Shown: positions 37,801-48,794 of the stretch, piece by piece
How the letters are laid out: every line of letters begins with the position of its first letter
Position numbering within the stretch: position 1 is the first letter of the stretch
Source of the DNA: Symbiodinium microadriaticum
Lineage: Eukaryota > Sar > Dinophyceae > Suessiales > Symbiodiniaceae
DNA length: 64,000 bases
Direction of reading: 5' to 3'
Assembly: GCA_001939145.1 (NCBI GenBank)
Contig: LSRX01001094.1
Location: forward strand, 104,159-168,158
Notes under the pieces: model-generated
The model's database searches: none
The model's input: only the letters and a program-made list of their open reading frames with translations
Told to the model about the DNA's origin: nothing
Translations under genes and position numbers: made by a program

Positions 37801-38975
37801 TTGGTTTTGCATCTATACAGCTGCTACATACTGGATGGGATGGAGAGCGTGAAACTGGACTGCACAAGAGAGAGATCTGACGTGAACCTGCGGTGGATGT
37901 GAGCTCTGTCATGATCCCTGAGAGTGCTTGCGACTGTCAGCACAAAGGGCACGAACATGTCGTATAGCTCTTCGAGTTATTTGGTGATGTTATGCCTGGT
38001 TTCCGCTTCCGCACTACTCCTTGGTCACTCCCTTTGTCCATCAAGCCGAAAAGGCCAGAATGTACGAAAACCTGCTGATTAGATGTTCGCAGAGTCCGCT
38101 GAGGCTGCTGCCTCCGCCCGTCGAGTCTGTGCTAGTTGCAGTGCGACCCCCTCCAAGGCTCTAAGATGGATGGGAAAGTGCATCGAATCGCAAGATCTGC
38201 CTACACAAAAAGTCGAGTCAGGACTCGACTGTCACTTCTCAGTCTTCGATGATGCTCTTTGCTCTGTCTGCGGCACACAGTGGGCGATCAAGATGGCCGG
38301 CCTCGAGCAGCTGAAGCCAGTCTCCTGACACTAAACGCTCAGAGCTACAAACGAACCCCACCGCTCCAAAACTTAAGGATGCAAGCCGTGTGGCTTTGGC
38401 TTCAATAAAACGCGCCTCAACTCTACCTTTCAAGCTTGTCTGTTTGTCTGAACTCGAACCTCCGAGTCGGAAAAACAGAAGCCTTCCCTGCTCACAAATT
38501 CTGACGTGCTTGATGGGGACAGAGATGTGTCATGGTCTGGACTAACTATCATAGGAGTTGTAAGCGCAGGCAGAATTATGCTGAAAGATCTGCTGCTCCA
38601 AAGACTAAGAGGGTGGTAGTTAAACCTCAACGTACAAGACACAAAGAATACCAGCATCATCTCGGCTTTCATATCTTCGTATGGTTCGGAAAGAGCTGTC
38701 GAACCAGGTTTAGGTGCTGAGAACATCGCGTGTAAGCCCGCTCGAAGCTGCAGCCTACGCCTATGCTCCATGTATTCGGGGTCTTGAGCAGACAGCACTT
38801 CGGGATTAGGCAGGGTGCTTGGCGGCGGAGCGCATTCGAGTACGGGGTTCAGCAAGCTTGGTTCCATTACCGTGCTGCGTGATCGCATATCGACAGGCCT
38901 TCTGCACGGGTCTCCAAGACCTCATACAGCGCCGTCATCTCTGACAGTACCTCCGAATCGCTGAAGGTGAGCAAG
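34881..38975. other. No recognisable gene apart from one tiny ORF
   Basis: Balanced composition resumes. Open frames of 60-125 codons on both strands lack motifs. A short tandem of CCTAGT lies at 36599-36630; the hydrophobic frame over it (36455-36724) is caused by the repeat. A very small membrane ORF is listed separately. Confidence 0.45.
35512..35628 (+). CDS. 38-residue single-membrane-span ORF
   Basis: ATG to TGA, 38 residues: a short polar Lys/Thr start, a hydrophobic helix (TLLLVSLGVAIVATILLS), then Lys-Arg. One frame over, the sequence continues as an acidic tail (DEEESCADTEAVVAA) ending in a stop near 35691, so a longer single-pass protein with a frame break is possible. Isolated, no family. 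Confidence 0.2.
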   Translation: MGKNTAKVTSTTTLLLVSLGVAIVATILLSCYPILKRT

Positions 38976-38979
38976 ACGT

Positions 38980-39345
38980 TACAAGTATACATGTATACAC
39001 GCGTATATATATGTATGTACATACATGTGCATACATTTGCATACATGTGCATACACTTGCATGCTTGGACGTACCTGCATACATGCACCCTCCCACTCGC
39101 CCCACCCGCCCACCTACCTACCTCCCTCCCTACTACTACCTCTCCATACCTACCTACGTGCCTACCTACTAGACCTACCCACCTCCCTGTGTGCATATGC
39201 ATATATATACACACACGTACACATGCACACATGTATGTGTGTATATCTGTATATGCATGTGTGTATACCTAGGACATATTTACATCTGCATTTACATATC
39301 CGTATAAATGCCTGCATACATATATACCTATGGCGTACATTTACA
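38980..39345. repeat. Mixed ATAC/GTAC, CCTA and TG microsatellite cluster
   Basis: Alternating purine-pyrimidine words (TATACATGTATACACGCG) to about 39070, a C-rich CCTACCTC section at 39088-39185, then TG/CA-rich alternation to about 39345. Such tracts can adopt left-handed or slipped structures. No gene. Confidence 0.9.
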
Positions 39346-41358
39346 AAGGCCGACTCCGCATGCAATAGATTGAGGCTGACGAGTAGTAATGGCATGGCAC
39401 AGAGCACTCTGCACGCAAAAGACTCACAAAGCTCGAAATGCAGCCGCCTCCCAGGCCGTAATGCCACTTCCTCGGCAGGTTTGGGCTTCTGACATTCTTA
39501 GAGGTAGCTTTCGTTGACGATGTAATACTTTCGAAAAGCCCGGACGGGAGGCCGTGGGCGATGACCGCTTGTTCGTGTCTGGTCTCATTATGCCTCAAGC
39601 AGATGAACCTTGCTTGCACTGCCCACAAGTAATGCGTGATTGTACTTGTTGTCCTGTGCAGTATTATAGAGCGTTCCAAAGTCCATACATTCTATTGGAA
39701 GCAAGTGTGAAGAGCATGACTCAGATTTCGTCGCATAGGTGCGGACTGAATGCTAATTTTTTACAGCAGCGGCCAGAAGACGTTTCTCACGACATCTGCA
39801 GGCTCAAGTGCCAAATAACACAAGCAACTGACAAGCAAAAGACACCTGACTACCAAACCAGCAGCACATAGAAAGAACAACCGGCTCACCGAACGCGTAA
39901 AATCACACGACAACCTGAACATGTGCATTTTACACACCCATGCATATTAATATGTCTGTGTAGCTATATATAGTTGTAACTACTCAAACACGGCCGTTAA
40001 AGGCATATACTGCCATGCATATACAGATACACAAGTGTAAGGTACGATGAGCAACATCGCAAACATTAGTTACTCATCTGCATACATATCTCTGCGGTGA
40101 GCAAGCGCGTGGGTTTTTGGCATGCAGTGTATATGTACATATACACGAACATACGTAGCCACTCCTCTCTATTGGCTATGTAGATTTGTTTCCATGCCCT
40201 TCCGGGGCCCTCTCCTTGACTCACCGCATTGGCGCAACGCTGCGCCCCACGAAGGCAAAAGCGCAGGGCCTGAAGCAAAGTGCGGCAAGAGCAGTGTGTG
40301 TTGTGCGTTCGCTGACTACACACAATTGTTCCTTCGTAGACGAACCTTCCAAAAGGAACAGCTGTTTTCACTAATCCACGCATCAGGTCAATGAACTTCA
40401 GTGCTTCGCACGCGATTGCCTGATCAAAGTCCATGGGTCCAGAAGCTTTGACAGTTCAAGGGGGAAGCTGCAGCCCCAAACATCAAAAGCTACATCAAAA
40501 CGAGTCGCAAGCTGAGGACTCTAAAAACTCAGCGGCAGTTCTTAGAGCCAAGCCCACTCGCACAGCGCTTGCCTATCCTGCTCGTGGCAGTGTGCGACAA
40601 CGAACTGCATAACTTCAGATTATGTGCCTCATCGCACTGATACCAAAAGCACATCTCCCGGTGCAGTCTCAAAGCTCAATCCGTTGCTGCTCCAACGCAC
40701 CCATCTGCTCGGATATTCAACTTTGCCCCGAAGTCCTCCCGGCTGTGTATCTCTCCAAGCGGCTCAAGCCTCGGAGTCCGAGACACAGGCAGTTCGGAAC
40801 CCTTTCAACTCTCAAAAGGCCGTCCTTCGAGGACGTGTGATGCCCTTTTGCCGGATCGAGTCTCGAACGAGGAGGGGTCCGACAGAAGCTCGCGAGCCTG
40901 GGCTGGTGGTGACAGTGATGAAACCCAGAGCCATACTCGATTCGACGAACAGTCGAGTCGTGCTGGCGCGAGGGCTGGTGCTGCCTAACGTTATTCAGTC
41001 TTGCCGGCCTCCTGTAATCCACGGCTTGTGCCGTCCTTTCGAAAGCTGGAGGTCATGCCCTCACCGCTTTCACAACTTTTACTGGACCTTCCTACGCAAA
41101 CCTCTCACCACCTTCACTCCACCGCATTGCACGACTTGCAATACCATGACACCATGACAGCTTGTGTCGCAACGACAAGCACCATTCGATACGTCCAGGC
41201 TGAGGCGGTGGCCACTCGGAGCCATGCCACGAACTGCGAGTCCGCCTGTTAGACAAGCACAGCATACGTCGCAAAACTGCCGGGATTGCCCGAGAAAAGG
41301 CCGTAACAATGGGTGGCGGCTGCAAAGCTATCGCAACCTTGATGGAATCATTCAAAAA
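39346..41358. other. No recognisable gene
   Basis: The largest frame is 40624-41157 (+, 177 codons), Arg/Pro/Ser-rich without a domain. Nothing further can be supported. Confidence 0.45.
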
Positions 41359-41520
41359 ATGATGATGACTACTGCTACAGCTACTGCTACTACTAATAAG
41401 TAATAACGATGATCATAATAACAATAATAATAACAATAATACACGACTACGACGACGACAACGACGACGACTACGACTACGACGACTATTACTACTAGCA
41501 GCAGCTGCTACTGATACTAC
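41359..41520. repeat. Compound trinucleotide cluster
   Basis: Successive runs of ACT/GCT, AAT/AAC and GAC/TAC triplets. Low-complexity; no coding meaning. Confidence 0.9.
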
Positions 41521-41955
41521 AGACAAAATTCTACAGTAAACTGCAATGTTTTCGAGAGAGGCAGTCCAAAGTTCCATCAGACTGCAGCCACCGAAACCGC
41601 GGCTTTTTCACATTTTCTATGTTCTACTACTGCCGCTACAATTCAACTACGTACTACTGCTACTGTCCGTAACAGTACCAACTACCACTGCCACTGTCAC
41701 TACCACTGCTGCTGGCCCTGGCACAACTACGGCGACCCTGTCTCTCAAGATTCGTGGTGGCTAAGTACCATGACCGCAGCTGCAAGGCTGCGGGCTGCTA
41801 TCTTGTGGATCGCTGCAGCCGCTTCTTCATCTTCTTCTGAAAGAGAGTTCACCGGCTGCCTCCACTGCGTCCATTGTCTGGGCGAGGAGGGGCGGCAGCT
41901 CCAACAAGGCCTTTAAGACGAGGGGCGTCGAGTGGGGCCCAGAGGTCTCTGGCTC

Positions 41956-42345
41956 TCAAAGCGATGCGAGGCGGCGGCAGGGCCGCTTGCTCTCCTGCAG
42001 TTCTTCCCCGCATCTAGATTTAGAGTTTCTAGAGGTCTTCGTGGCTTCGGTCTGCAGGCGGTCCTTATGCCGGCAGATGACTGCTGGCTCAGTGTCTGCA
42101 GGCATGCCAGGGTCTGCAGCAGACATTGAAACCTGGGAAAGCTCAAGACTGGACAATGTCCGAGCAAGGGTAAGCATCAGGGGAAGTTCGTCGTTCGTCA
42201 TCATCGGGCTTGGGTTCGAGGCATTCTGAAGGTATCGATTAACAATCCGTCGCCAAAGCTTACTGCGTGGGAGTGGTGGTGGCGTGCAGCCGTAACTTGA
42301 ACCCTTGCAACAACTGACGTCATGGTGTCCGGCCCTTCGAAGCAG
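41956..42345 (-). CDS. Exon-like 130-codon open stretch, unknown
   Basis: A minus-strand frame with no ATG at its start opens after a TGA near 42345 and stays open to 41956. Its middle part looks protein-like: PPPLPRSKLWRRIVNRYLQ, then a Met-Met-Thr segment and a Leu-rich helix (LPLMLTLARTLSSLELSQ). Another minus-strand frame (42201-42437) and a short plus-strand frame at about 42321-42380 ending at GTAAAC compete with it. It lies about 0.7 kb beyond the PIWI cluster on the same strand, but no link was found. Confidence 0.3.
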   Translation of the reverse strand: MLRRAGHHDVSCCKGSSYGCTPPPLPRSKLWRRIVNRYLQNASNPSPMMTNDELPLMLTLARTLSSLELSQVSMSAADPGMPADTEPAVICRHKDRLQTEATKTSRNSKSRCGEELQESKRPCRRLASL

Positions 42346-43032
42346 GGTGACAAACTCTCACGGAAGGACTTGCTGAGAAAGGTAAACCCCTGCAGAGCTG
42401 GGTGTGAAGCCACCGCCTGAATCGAAAGGCGAGCCAAACGACTTGGGGGCCGGGCGGAGCCCCAGTGCCGAGCCCGACAAACGCCTCTGCTGGGAAGCTG
42501 CGGCAGGCGGCAGCGGCCTTTCGTGGATCGGGGGCTCGCTTCTGGGGTAGCTCTTGATTTAGGTTCGCAAGATCAGGGCTTTTTGGACTCGGGCGGCTTA
42601 GTTGCGCTAGCTGCTAGGCGGGGCTGCCACATAGTGACATAGTGTCTGCAAAACCTAGTCTCTGACGATGCACCCAACGTTTGCACACGCAGGCGTAGTT
42701 TCTCTGTAGAACCGGAACGGCACTAGTCTCGTGTACATCTCTGCAGCCAAAGCATGACTTTCAGCCTTCGTGCCCCCACTCCCCTCATTCCTAAGGCGTC
42801 AAGGCATGCAGCCAAGGCCTCACAGACAGCTTTCAGCAAACTGGCCGACAGCTCCTGGATCGGTGAGACAGGAAACGAGACGAGCGGCTAAGCCTAGCGG
42901 CCTAGCATGACCCTCCCTAGGGCACCCCTACAGATATGCTCTTAACTGCGCAAACACCCGAATTGACAGATTCTTCGCAGTGGCCTTGCATGAGCCACAT
43001 TTTGTGCGCGGCTTAACCGAAACACACACCTG
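42346..43032. other. Unassigned sequence downstream of the PIWI cluster
   Basis: The frame that carries the duplicated linker-2 fragment stays open to a stop at 42928 but loses PIWI similarity after about 43033, at a GTGTGTG-containing stretch that could be a donor site. Beyond 42928 nothing is recognised; a palindromic GGCTAAGCCTAGCGGCCTAG word lies near 42889. Confidence 0.4.
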
Positions 43033-43194
43033 CAACCTCTCTAATCGCTCTGCTTCCACCTCGAGAGGCTCTGCAGGTGATCCCAACTGACAGCCCCAGG
43101 CATTGAGCGTTTCGCGCAATTGATTCTTAATTTTCTGGCCGTGACTCACGATCGCATTGTACCTCCCCTGGGCGGAGACTTTGATCTGCTTCAA
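43033..43194 (-). pseudogene. PIWI linker-2 fragment fused behind a PIWI C-terminus
   Basis: Immediately after the C-terminal PIWI block, the same frame continues into a second copy of the segment between the TDEMR-type linker-2 motif and the MID domain (LLKQIKVSAQGRYNAIVSH, then a helix and LEVEAERLERL). The equivalent segment of the main copy lies at about 44350-44510 and reads QINVSPQERHNIIVTH. In PIWI proteins this segment precedes MID and never follows the C-terminus. This is therefore a fragment of another gene copy joined by recombination or deletion. Confidence 0.75.
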
Positions 43195-43197
43195 AAG

Positions 43198-45520
43198 GCG
43201 TGGCCTTGATGGCTTCTTGACCACATTGCCGCAGAAGGCCGCAATCTTGGTGGCATACAGGACAGGAGCCGGCACACGCACAGCGTTTGGAACATTATAG
43301 TACATAAGGCAGAGCCGGTAAGTAAGGTTTCGAACAGCTGCAGGGACAACTCAGCTTGATTGATCAATACAGTATGGTGCGTTGGGACAGCGCTCGCTTT
43401 GGCAATGGCCTGGCTGAGCAAGAACTCGGGAGTGGGACCAGGACAAGTTACGGGGTCATCCGCAACGGTACCTGGCTCAGGGTTTCTGATGTTCTCCTTG
43501 TCACCCTGGAAAATCCGCATGTCAGTGTGGCGTCGCTGGGCTCCTGTCTGCTTGTAGCAAGGCAAGACAGGATCGATCAAACACAGCCCAGCGGCGCACT
43601 GAGCTTTCGCAAGATAGCGTGCACCCAGCTTGCCCGTCCTGAGGTGCGTGGCGAAGAAAGCTTCCCCGGTCCAAGGCACGGCCGCTTTCTTGACCACCTC
43701 TTTGTTCGCGCCGCGAAGCTCCGCGTAAACACCTCTGCCTTCCTTGTCTACGAATCGCAGCACCATTTTGCACCGTTCACCTCCTTCCTGGCGATGCCGA
43801 TGACCTCAATTTTGGGGGTGCGTATCCCTTCTCGAATTTGGCAGCTGCATTCACTACTTGCAGGAGCGCTTGCATCTCTATGGCATCAACCACGGGCCAT
43901 TCCTCCTGGTTCACTGCATCGATGCACAGCAATGGTTTCCGGCAGGATGCCATTATTGCAGCCTGTAAAAGCATTGAGCGCATCACTGAAGCGGCGCTGG
44001 ACAAGCTGGTCCTCCGCTGCTGCACGGATCCCTTCTCCAAGTCGGCTGCCATGGAGTAGAGCTGAGAGAATACCTTCATCAGCTGGGTGCTCGGGGTAAT
44101 GTTGTCGATCATCTTTGACTGCAGTTCCCCGAGCTGATCACTGCAGCAAACCTTTGTCGGCTCCTCCAGCTTGCAGCCGAATGCAACCCTCGCAACATCT
44201 CGCAGTGACCGCAACCAAATCTCCGATACTGGCTCATCCATCTGTGCATAGAACAGTCGCCATTGATCGATCGTGACAGGACGCTGAACACTGTTCCGCA
44301 AAGATCGAGCAAAGCTACCTTCCTCAATAGCATAGATCTTCTTTTCATTGTTTTCTTTGCTTCCACCTCGAGGGTCTCTGTGGGTGGTGCCAAATGACAG
44401 CGCCAGGCCTTGAGCGCTTCAGGCAATTCATTCTCCGTTTTTGTGGCGTGCGTGACGATGATATTGTGCCTCTCCTGTGGGGAGACGTTGATCTGCAACC
44501 TATCTGCTTCAAGACCTCACTTAGAGGAATCCTTTCCTGGCGCATCTCGTCCGTCACACAGAAACGACAACAAAACTCGGTCAGCAAGAGTATCTATCTT
44601 GTCCTTGGCCTTTCGTGGATAAGCTTGCAAGAGTGGCTGGGCCTTGAAGGCTACAGACATCTCGTAGAAGGCTTCCAAATACTTCGCTTAAGCAATTTCG
44701 ACACACTTCTCCCCATCACTCCCTCCTCGCTGATGATGCGTGAAGGTGCTGAAAGGATTCATGTCGAAATGCACTTGCGTTATCCTATACACACGGAAGT
44801 TGTAGCTCGGTCAAAACCATTGAGGACACACAGAATAGCAGCCATTCGGCCGTGATTTCCGGAGATGGCTGAAAGATATCCGTACGTTCCATGGCACCTT
44901 TCAAGACTTCCACTTCAACAATGTTCTTGGCACTGGCCGGCTTGTGCAAGAGATCCAGTTGCAGTAAAGGCCCAGCACTGCCCAGCCTGGCAAGATTCAC
45001 GCAAAATGCGCTGATTACGCTGTGGTGCCCCTTGACCTGTTGGCAGTCGTTCTTGTGACAAAGCGCTTGCCAACCCTCTGTATTCGGCGTTGCCCCGCTA
45101 GCTGGTCAGCAATGTACTGCCCTACCACAGAAGCCGGGCCCATTCGCCCTTCTTGGATCTTCTGGGCAGAGATTTCGGCCACATGGCAAACATCCAGTTG
45201 CACGAGCTTGCCGTTCTCGTCGCATACCTTCAAAGGAAACTTCTCCACCTTGGTGGGAGAAAAGATGCGGCCAGGCAGCCAAATCACAAAATGAACTAAA
45301 TGCTTCTTCATGTCGGCCCATCCCGCTCATCAGCTGCGGAGGTCTGTGGATCAGGAAGATCATACTCATACTGGTGGATGCTGTTGGTCCAGCTCATCCG
45401 AAAAAGATTGACCCTTACTGGGAAGGTTTTCTCGGGATTCCTTCCGGTAGCATCTGTAGGCATGTCCCGGGCAGCTGTGATGCCATCTTGTTGTATGGGC
45501 AACCGTTCGTCCTGGTACAT
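43198..45520 (-). pseudogene. PIWI-clade Argonaute, near full length, frame-broken
   Basis: Small-RNA-guided Argonaute protein of the PIWI clade. Blocks in transcript order: N domain from 45430 (PVRVNLFRM..SIHQY), L1 to about 45060 (RVGKRFV) and 45000-44890 (LLQLDLLHKPASAKN), PAZ at 44840-44628 (QVHFDMNPF, KAQPLL), L2 at 44557 (TDEMR), MID from about 44340 (TIDQWRLFYAQMDEP), PIWI first half to 43795, then PIWI second half 43538-43198 (QRRHTDMRIF, NPEPGTV, SAVPTHH, VRVPAPVLYA). The RNase-H-like Asp (D of CIDAV, 43920) and His (PTHH, 43379) positions remain; the first Asp and the Glu were not located. Reading frame changes near 45325, 44600, 44500, 44350, 43814 and 43312. It is a pseudogene or has uncorrected indels. 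Similarity was recognised by eye. Confidence 0.85.
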
Positions 45521-46466
45521 TTACCACTCTGCAGCCGCAGAGATTCCGAAATCTACTGCCAGGCTACGGCTACATGATAGGGCTGCTAACTGCTCGCAGA
45601 AGGTTCGTGAATACCGCGGGCATGATACTTGAAGATGTGGAAAGGTTTCAGGTCGAAGTGCACTTGCATTATGTTGTCCTCGGGGAAGTTGCAATTCGTC
45701 ACCACGGAGTCGCAGCCATTCGGCGCTGATTTCCGCAAGTGGCTGGAAGGTATCTGTGCCAGTCATAGCACATTGCAAGACTTCCACCATAGTTTTGGCA
45801 CTGGCCGGGCTGGCTGAAGCAAGGCATCTCATTGCAGTAACGGCCCAACACTACGCAGCCTGGCAACATTCACACAATATGAACTGGTCACACTGTGGTG
45901 TCTGCTGACCTGTTGGCAGTCCTTCTTGGTAAAGCGCTGGCGCTTGCCAACCCTCTGACTCCGGCATTACCACGCTAGCTCATCAGCAATTTACAGCCCC
46001 ACCACAGAAGCCGGACCGATGTGCACGTATTGGATCTTCTGTGCAGTTATGTGGGGGCCACATGGCAAACTTCCAGTCGCAGAGGACTGCCGTTCTCGTC
46101 GCGAGGCTTCACTTGTCCACTTCGGTGGGAGAAAACGTGCGGCCGGGCCGTCAAATACAAACTGGAATAGATGTTTCTTCACGTCAGCCCGTCCCCTCCG
46201 AAGCAGCTTCCGCTCATAATCTCTGGAGGTCTTTGGATCAGGAAAACTCATACTCATATATGGTACCATATATTGGTGGATGCTTGTGGTCCAGTTCATC
46301 CGAAATATATACACCCTCACTGGGAAGGTCTTCTGATCATTGCTGTGGGTAGCATCTCTTGGCATCTCTTCTGCAGCTGTGATGCCATGTTGTTGTACCC
46401 CGGAAACCATTTGTCCGGGTGCATTGCCTCTCTGCAGCCGCAGAGACTGCGAAATCTCCTGCCTGG
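44740..46466. repeat. Tandem direct duplication within the PIWI cluster
   Basis: About 44740-45566 and 45630-46466 are homologous head-to-tail copies offset by roughly 0.9 kb, alignable by eye over nearly their whole length with many substitutions and small indels (for instance GCAGCCGCAGAGA at 45531 and 46434). Each unit covers the N domain through the PAZ start of a PIWI gene on the minus strand. The divergence indicates an old duplication and not an assembly copy. Confidence 0.85.
45601..46332 (-). pseudogene. Upstream partial PIWI copy (N domain to PAZ start)
   Basis: Second, 5'-located copy. It keeps N-domain features that the main copy has lost: TFPVRVYIFRMNW at 46332, an intact RKLLRRGRADVKKHL helix, and the FVFDG motif (46155) typical of PIWI N domains. 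It also keeps a better PAZ start at 45705-45601 (VVTNCNFPEDNIMQVHFDLKP). Frame is lost just after FDG relative to the main copy and the sequence stops before the second half of PAZ, where the main copy's N-domain unit begins. The frame containing it opens upstream to an ATG at 46572, but the first 80 codons are not recognisable. Confidence 0.75.
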
Positions 46467-48537
46467 CTACATAGCATGCCGGCAACCAAAGCAATGAGCC
46501 ATGGCATTGAGGCAAGGCGCTCATTTGCAACGAGCCCCATGCTTGGTGAGCTTTGGCGCTTTCTGCATCCACGGCACAACTCTAGCAGGGACCAGCGGTC
46601 ATTTTCTACTTTCGGCAGGAGGCTGCACAAAACTGATTGGCATGGTAGTGTGGCTCTTGGCACAGCGGCACCGGACTGGAGCAACCGAACTGCGCATCGA
46701 GATATCGAGGTCTGGCGAGTGACAATTGAAACGCCGAATGCTTTCCTATGCCACGATAACAGTCGACTGAGCATGAACTCCCCCCTTCATGCCGTCAAAG
46801 CACTCGTTCTCTCACCAGATGCCATTGGTGACTACACCATGTTGTGTTGGAGCTATGGTCCGGAAGCACTGTCGCTGCATTCCATCACTCCAACCCTCCA
46901 GCCTAGCAACCTGCTTAATTTGCCCCTTCTCGTGACCATCATCGTCATCATCATCATCATCAGCACCATAATGATAATGGCTGTCAGCAACTTTTCGATG
47001 CGATAATGAGCAGTGCGGTCGTTTCCGTGACGATGACATAAGACTGCAACAATTCCCCTTCACACTGTTGAGCTGTAGAATGATATCTACAAGGGCTGCT
47101 GCCAGGTGAAGATCAAAAGCAAAATAGCAATACCATTAGCTGTTTTCGTCGCTGGGCGGTGTCTCCGGCAGCAGTTGCGGCAGTCAGAGTAGCAGCGGCA
47201 ACGGCGGCAGAACTATAACGACGCTCACGGTTAAGACTACAACAGGACACCACCGCTCGATGCCCCTCATATCACTGGCGGCAGCTAACCGTAAATTCAA
47301 ATTAAAATAGTCTTGGTCGTTGTGCTTTCGCATTCGCTGCTACCTGCGAGTCACCACCACGTCTAGCCAATGTTGCCACCAGACCGTGCTTGACATCATC
47401 CTTGCACTCCTGCTGATACTCCATTTTACACGAATTCCACGCCTGACCTCGGATTCGGAAGCCTCGGCACCCAGGGCAAGCCTGCTCTTGGAAGAGGAGG
47501 GACATGAGTCGGTTTGAGGCTTTGGGACGTCGGGTCTTGGCTGCTTTGGAATCAAGGTTCATGCCAAGAGGGCTCAGAATGGTTCAGGCTGAGTGTCTCA
47601 CCCCGGAACTCAAGCCTCTGGATATACAAAAGGTGTTCTACTGAGGACCCAAGGTCAAAGGCATAGGGAGCTTGCAAGTCACACACTTCCGTGTCTCGCC
47701 AGAGTAACCCAAACAGACCCGGCCATGGTTCGAACAGCTTGTCCTACACACGGACAGCCAGGAATGCTCGGACAGGAGTAGTTCTGTGTACTCCTGGTAA
47801 GATACGCAGGTGCAGTAGTAGCCAACGCTAGCCAACGGAGAAGGCTTACTTCACCATCACTGCTGCAGCTTCAATCTTCAGCGATGCAGGTACTCCGCTG
47901 CTCCGGTGCCTCCACAGAAGAACCAGCATGGTGCGCAGTAAACTCGACGGCACACCCTTGAAGCGAGTCACGTGCAAAAGAAGGATTCGAGGAGATAAGG
48001 CACATTGAATGCTCAAACACGGCAAGCCAGCGCCGAACGGCTTGTCATGGCTAGGCAGGGGCCTGGATCACGCGCAAATTCTAACCTCACGAATAAGCTC
48101 TCGGCGTTGCAGCTTCGAGATGCAATCTCCTCGCAAGTCTCACAGGACGAACGACTGCTGTCATTACTGGCGATCTCAGTCGACATCGTCGCTACAACAG
48201 TGCATGCAGTGTTCACTTTCTGATGCCGGATAGAGCCAGCTGAAACAGATCCGCTGAGCCTGGAGTCGCATGCGTAACATGGAGATGCGGCCGGGCCAGT
48301 CTGTCGACTCTGTCAGCCTTGGCGGGAAACGCCATGGCTTCTGTCTCGGCTATCTACTTGAACACGCCTGTGCTGCCTGTATGCGACGAATGTGGAGTGC
48401 CGCAAGTGGCGAAAAGGCTTTAGGCTCAAAGGCTCAAGGCGAGTGGGCTTCTAGCCGACCCCGCGAAAAGAAGGCCTTCAACCCTTAGAAAGAGCCAGAT
48501 CTCCCGGCTAACATGATATGGGTTCTCCCCACACAAG
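46467..48537. other. No recognisable gene
   Basis: Includes a CAT trinucleotide run at 46935-46980. Open frames up to 195 codons (46419-47006 +) lie antisense to or beside the PIWI copy and have no domains. Confidence 0.45.
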
Positions 48538-48794
48538 TCTCTCCTGGATCTGCTAAATCCTTACGACATCGAGATCCTCAGCTCCGGGTGCGATCCGGAC
48601 GGCAGTCCTCTGAACCGACTTAGAGCAAAATCGAGAGCCCAGGGCATCCATGACCAGGCCCCAGACTGCGACCCGGCCGCCAACTCCTCCATCGCCGCCT
48701 CGATGTCGGCCTCACAGCTACGAGTCCCGACCTTGCAAGCTTTGGGCTTCGCTCCGGCTCCACTTCTGAGCCCCTCTGAAACAAAGACGCGGCT
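48538..48794 (+). CDS. Exon-like stretch bounded by splice consensus, unknown
   Basis: Follows TTCTCCCCACACAAG and ends exactly at a GTAAGA donor (48795). The 85 codons are open, G/C-ending and protein-like: SLLDLLNPYDIEILSSGCD, then an Ala/Ser/Pro-rich part. No ATG is needed if it is an internal exon. The complementary strand is also open over 48775-48565 and is itself bounded by TTTGTTTCAG and a GTAAGG donor, encoding an acidic helix (CEADIEAAMEELAAG). I favour the plus strand weakly. No family recognised. Confidence 0.35.

Noticed and set aside
43356..44099. 247-codon plus-strand ORF
   Set aside because: It lies antisense to the PIWI blocks, which carry recognisable family motifs on the minus strand; the plus frame has none.
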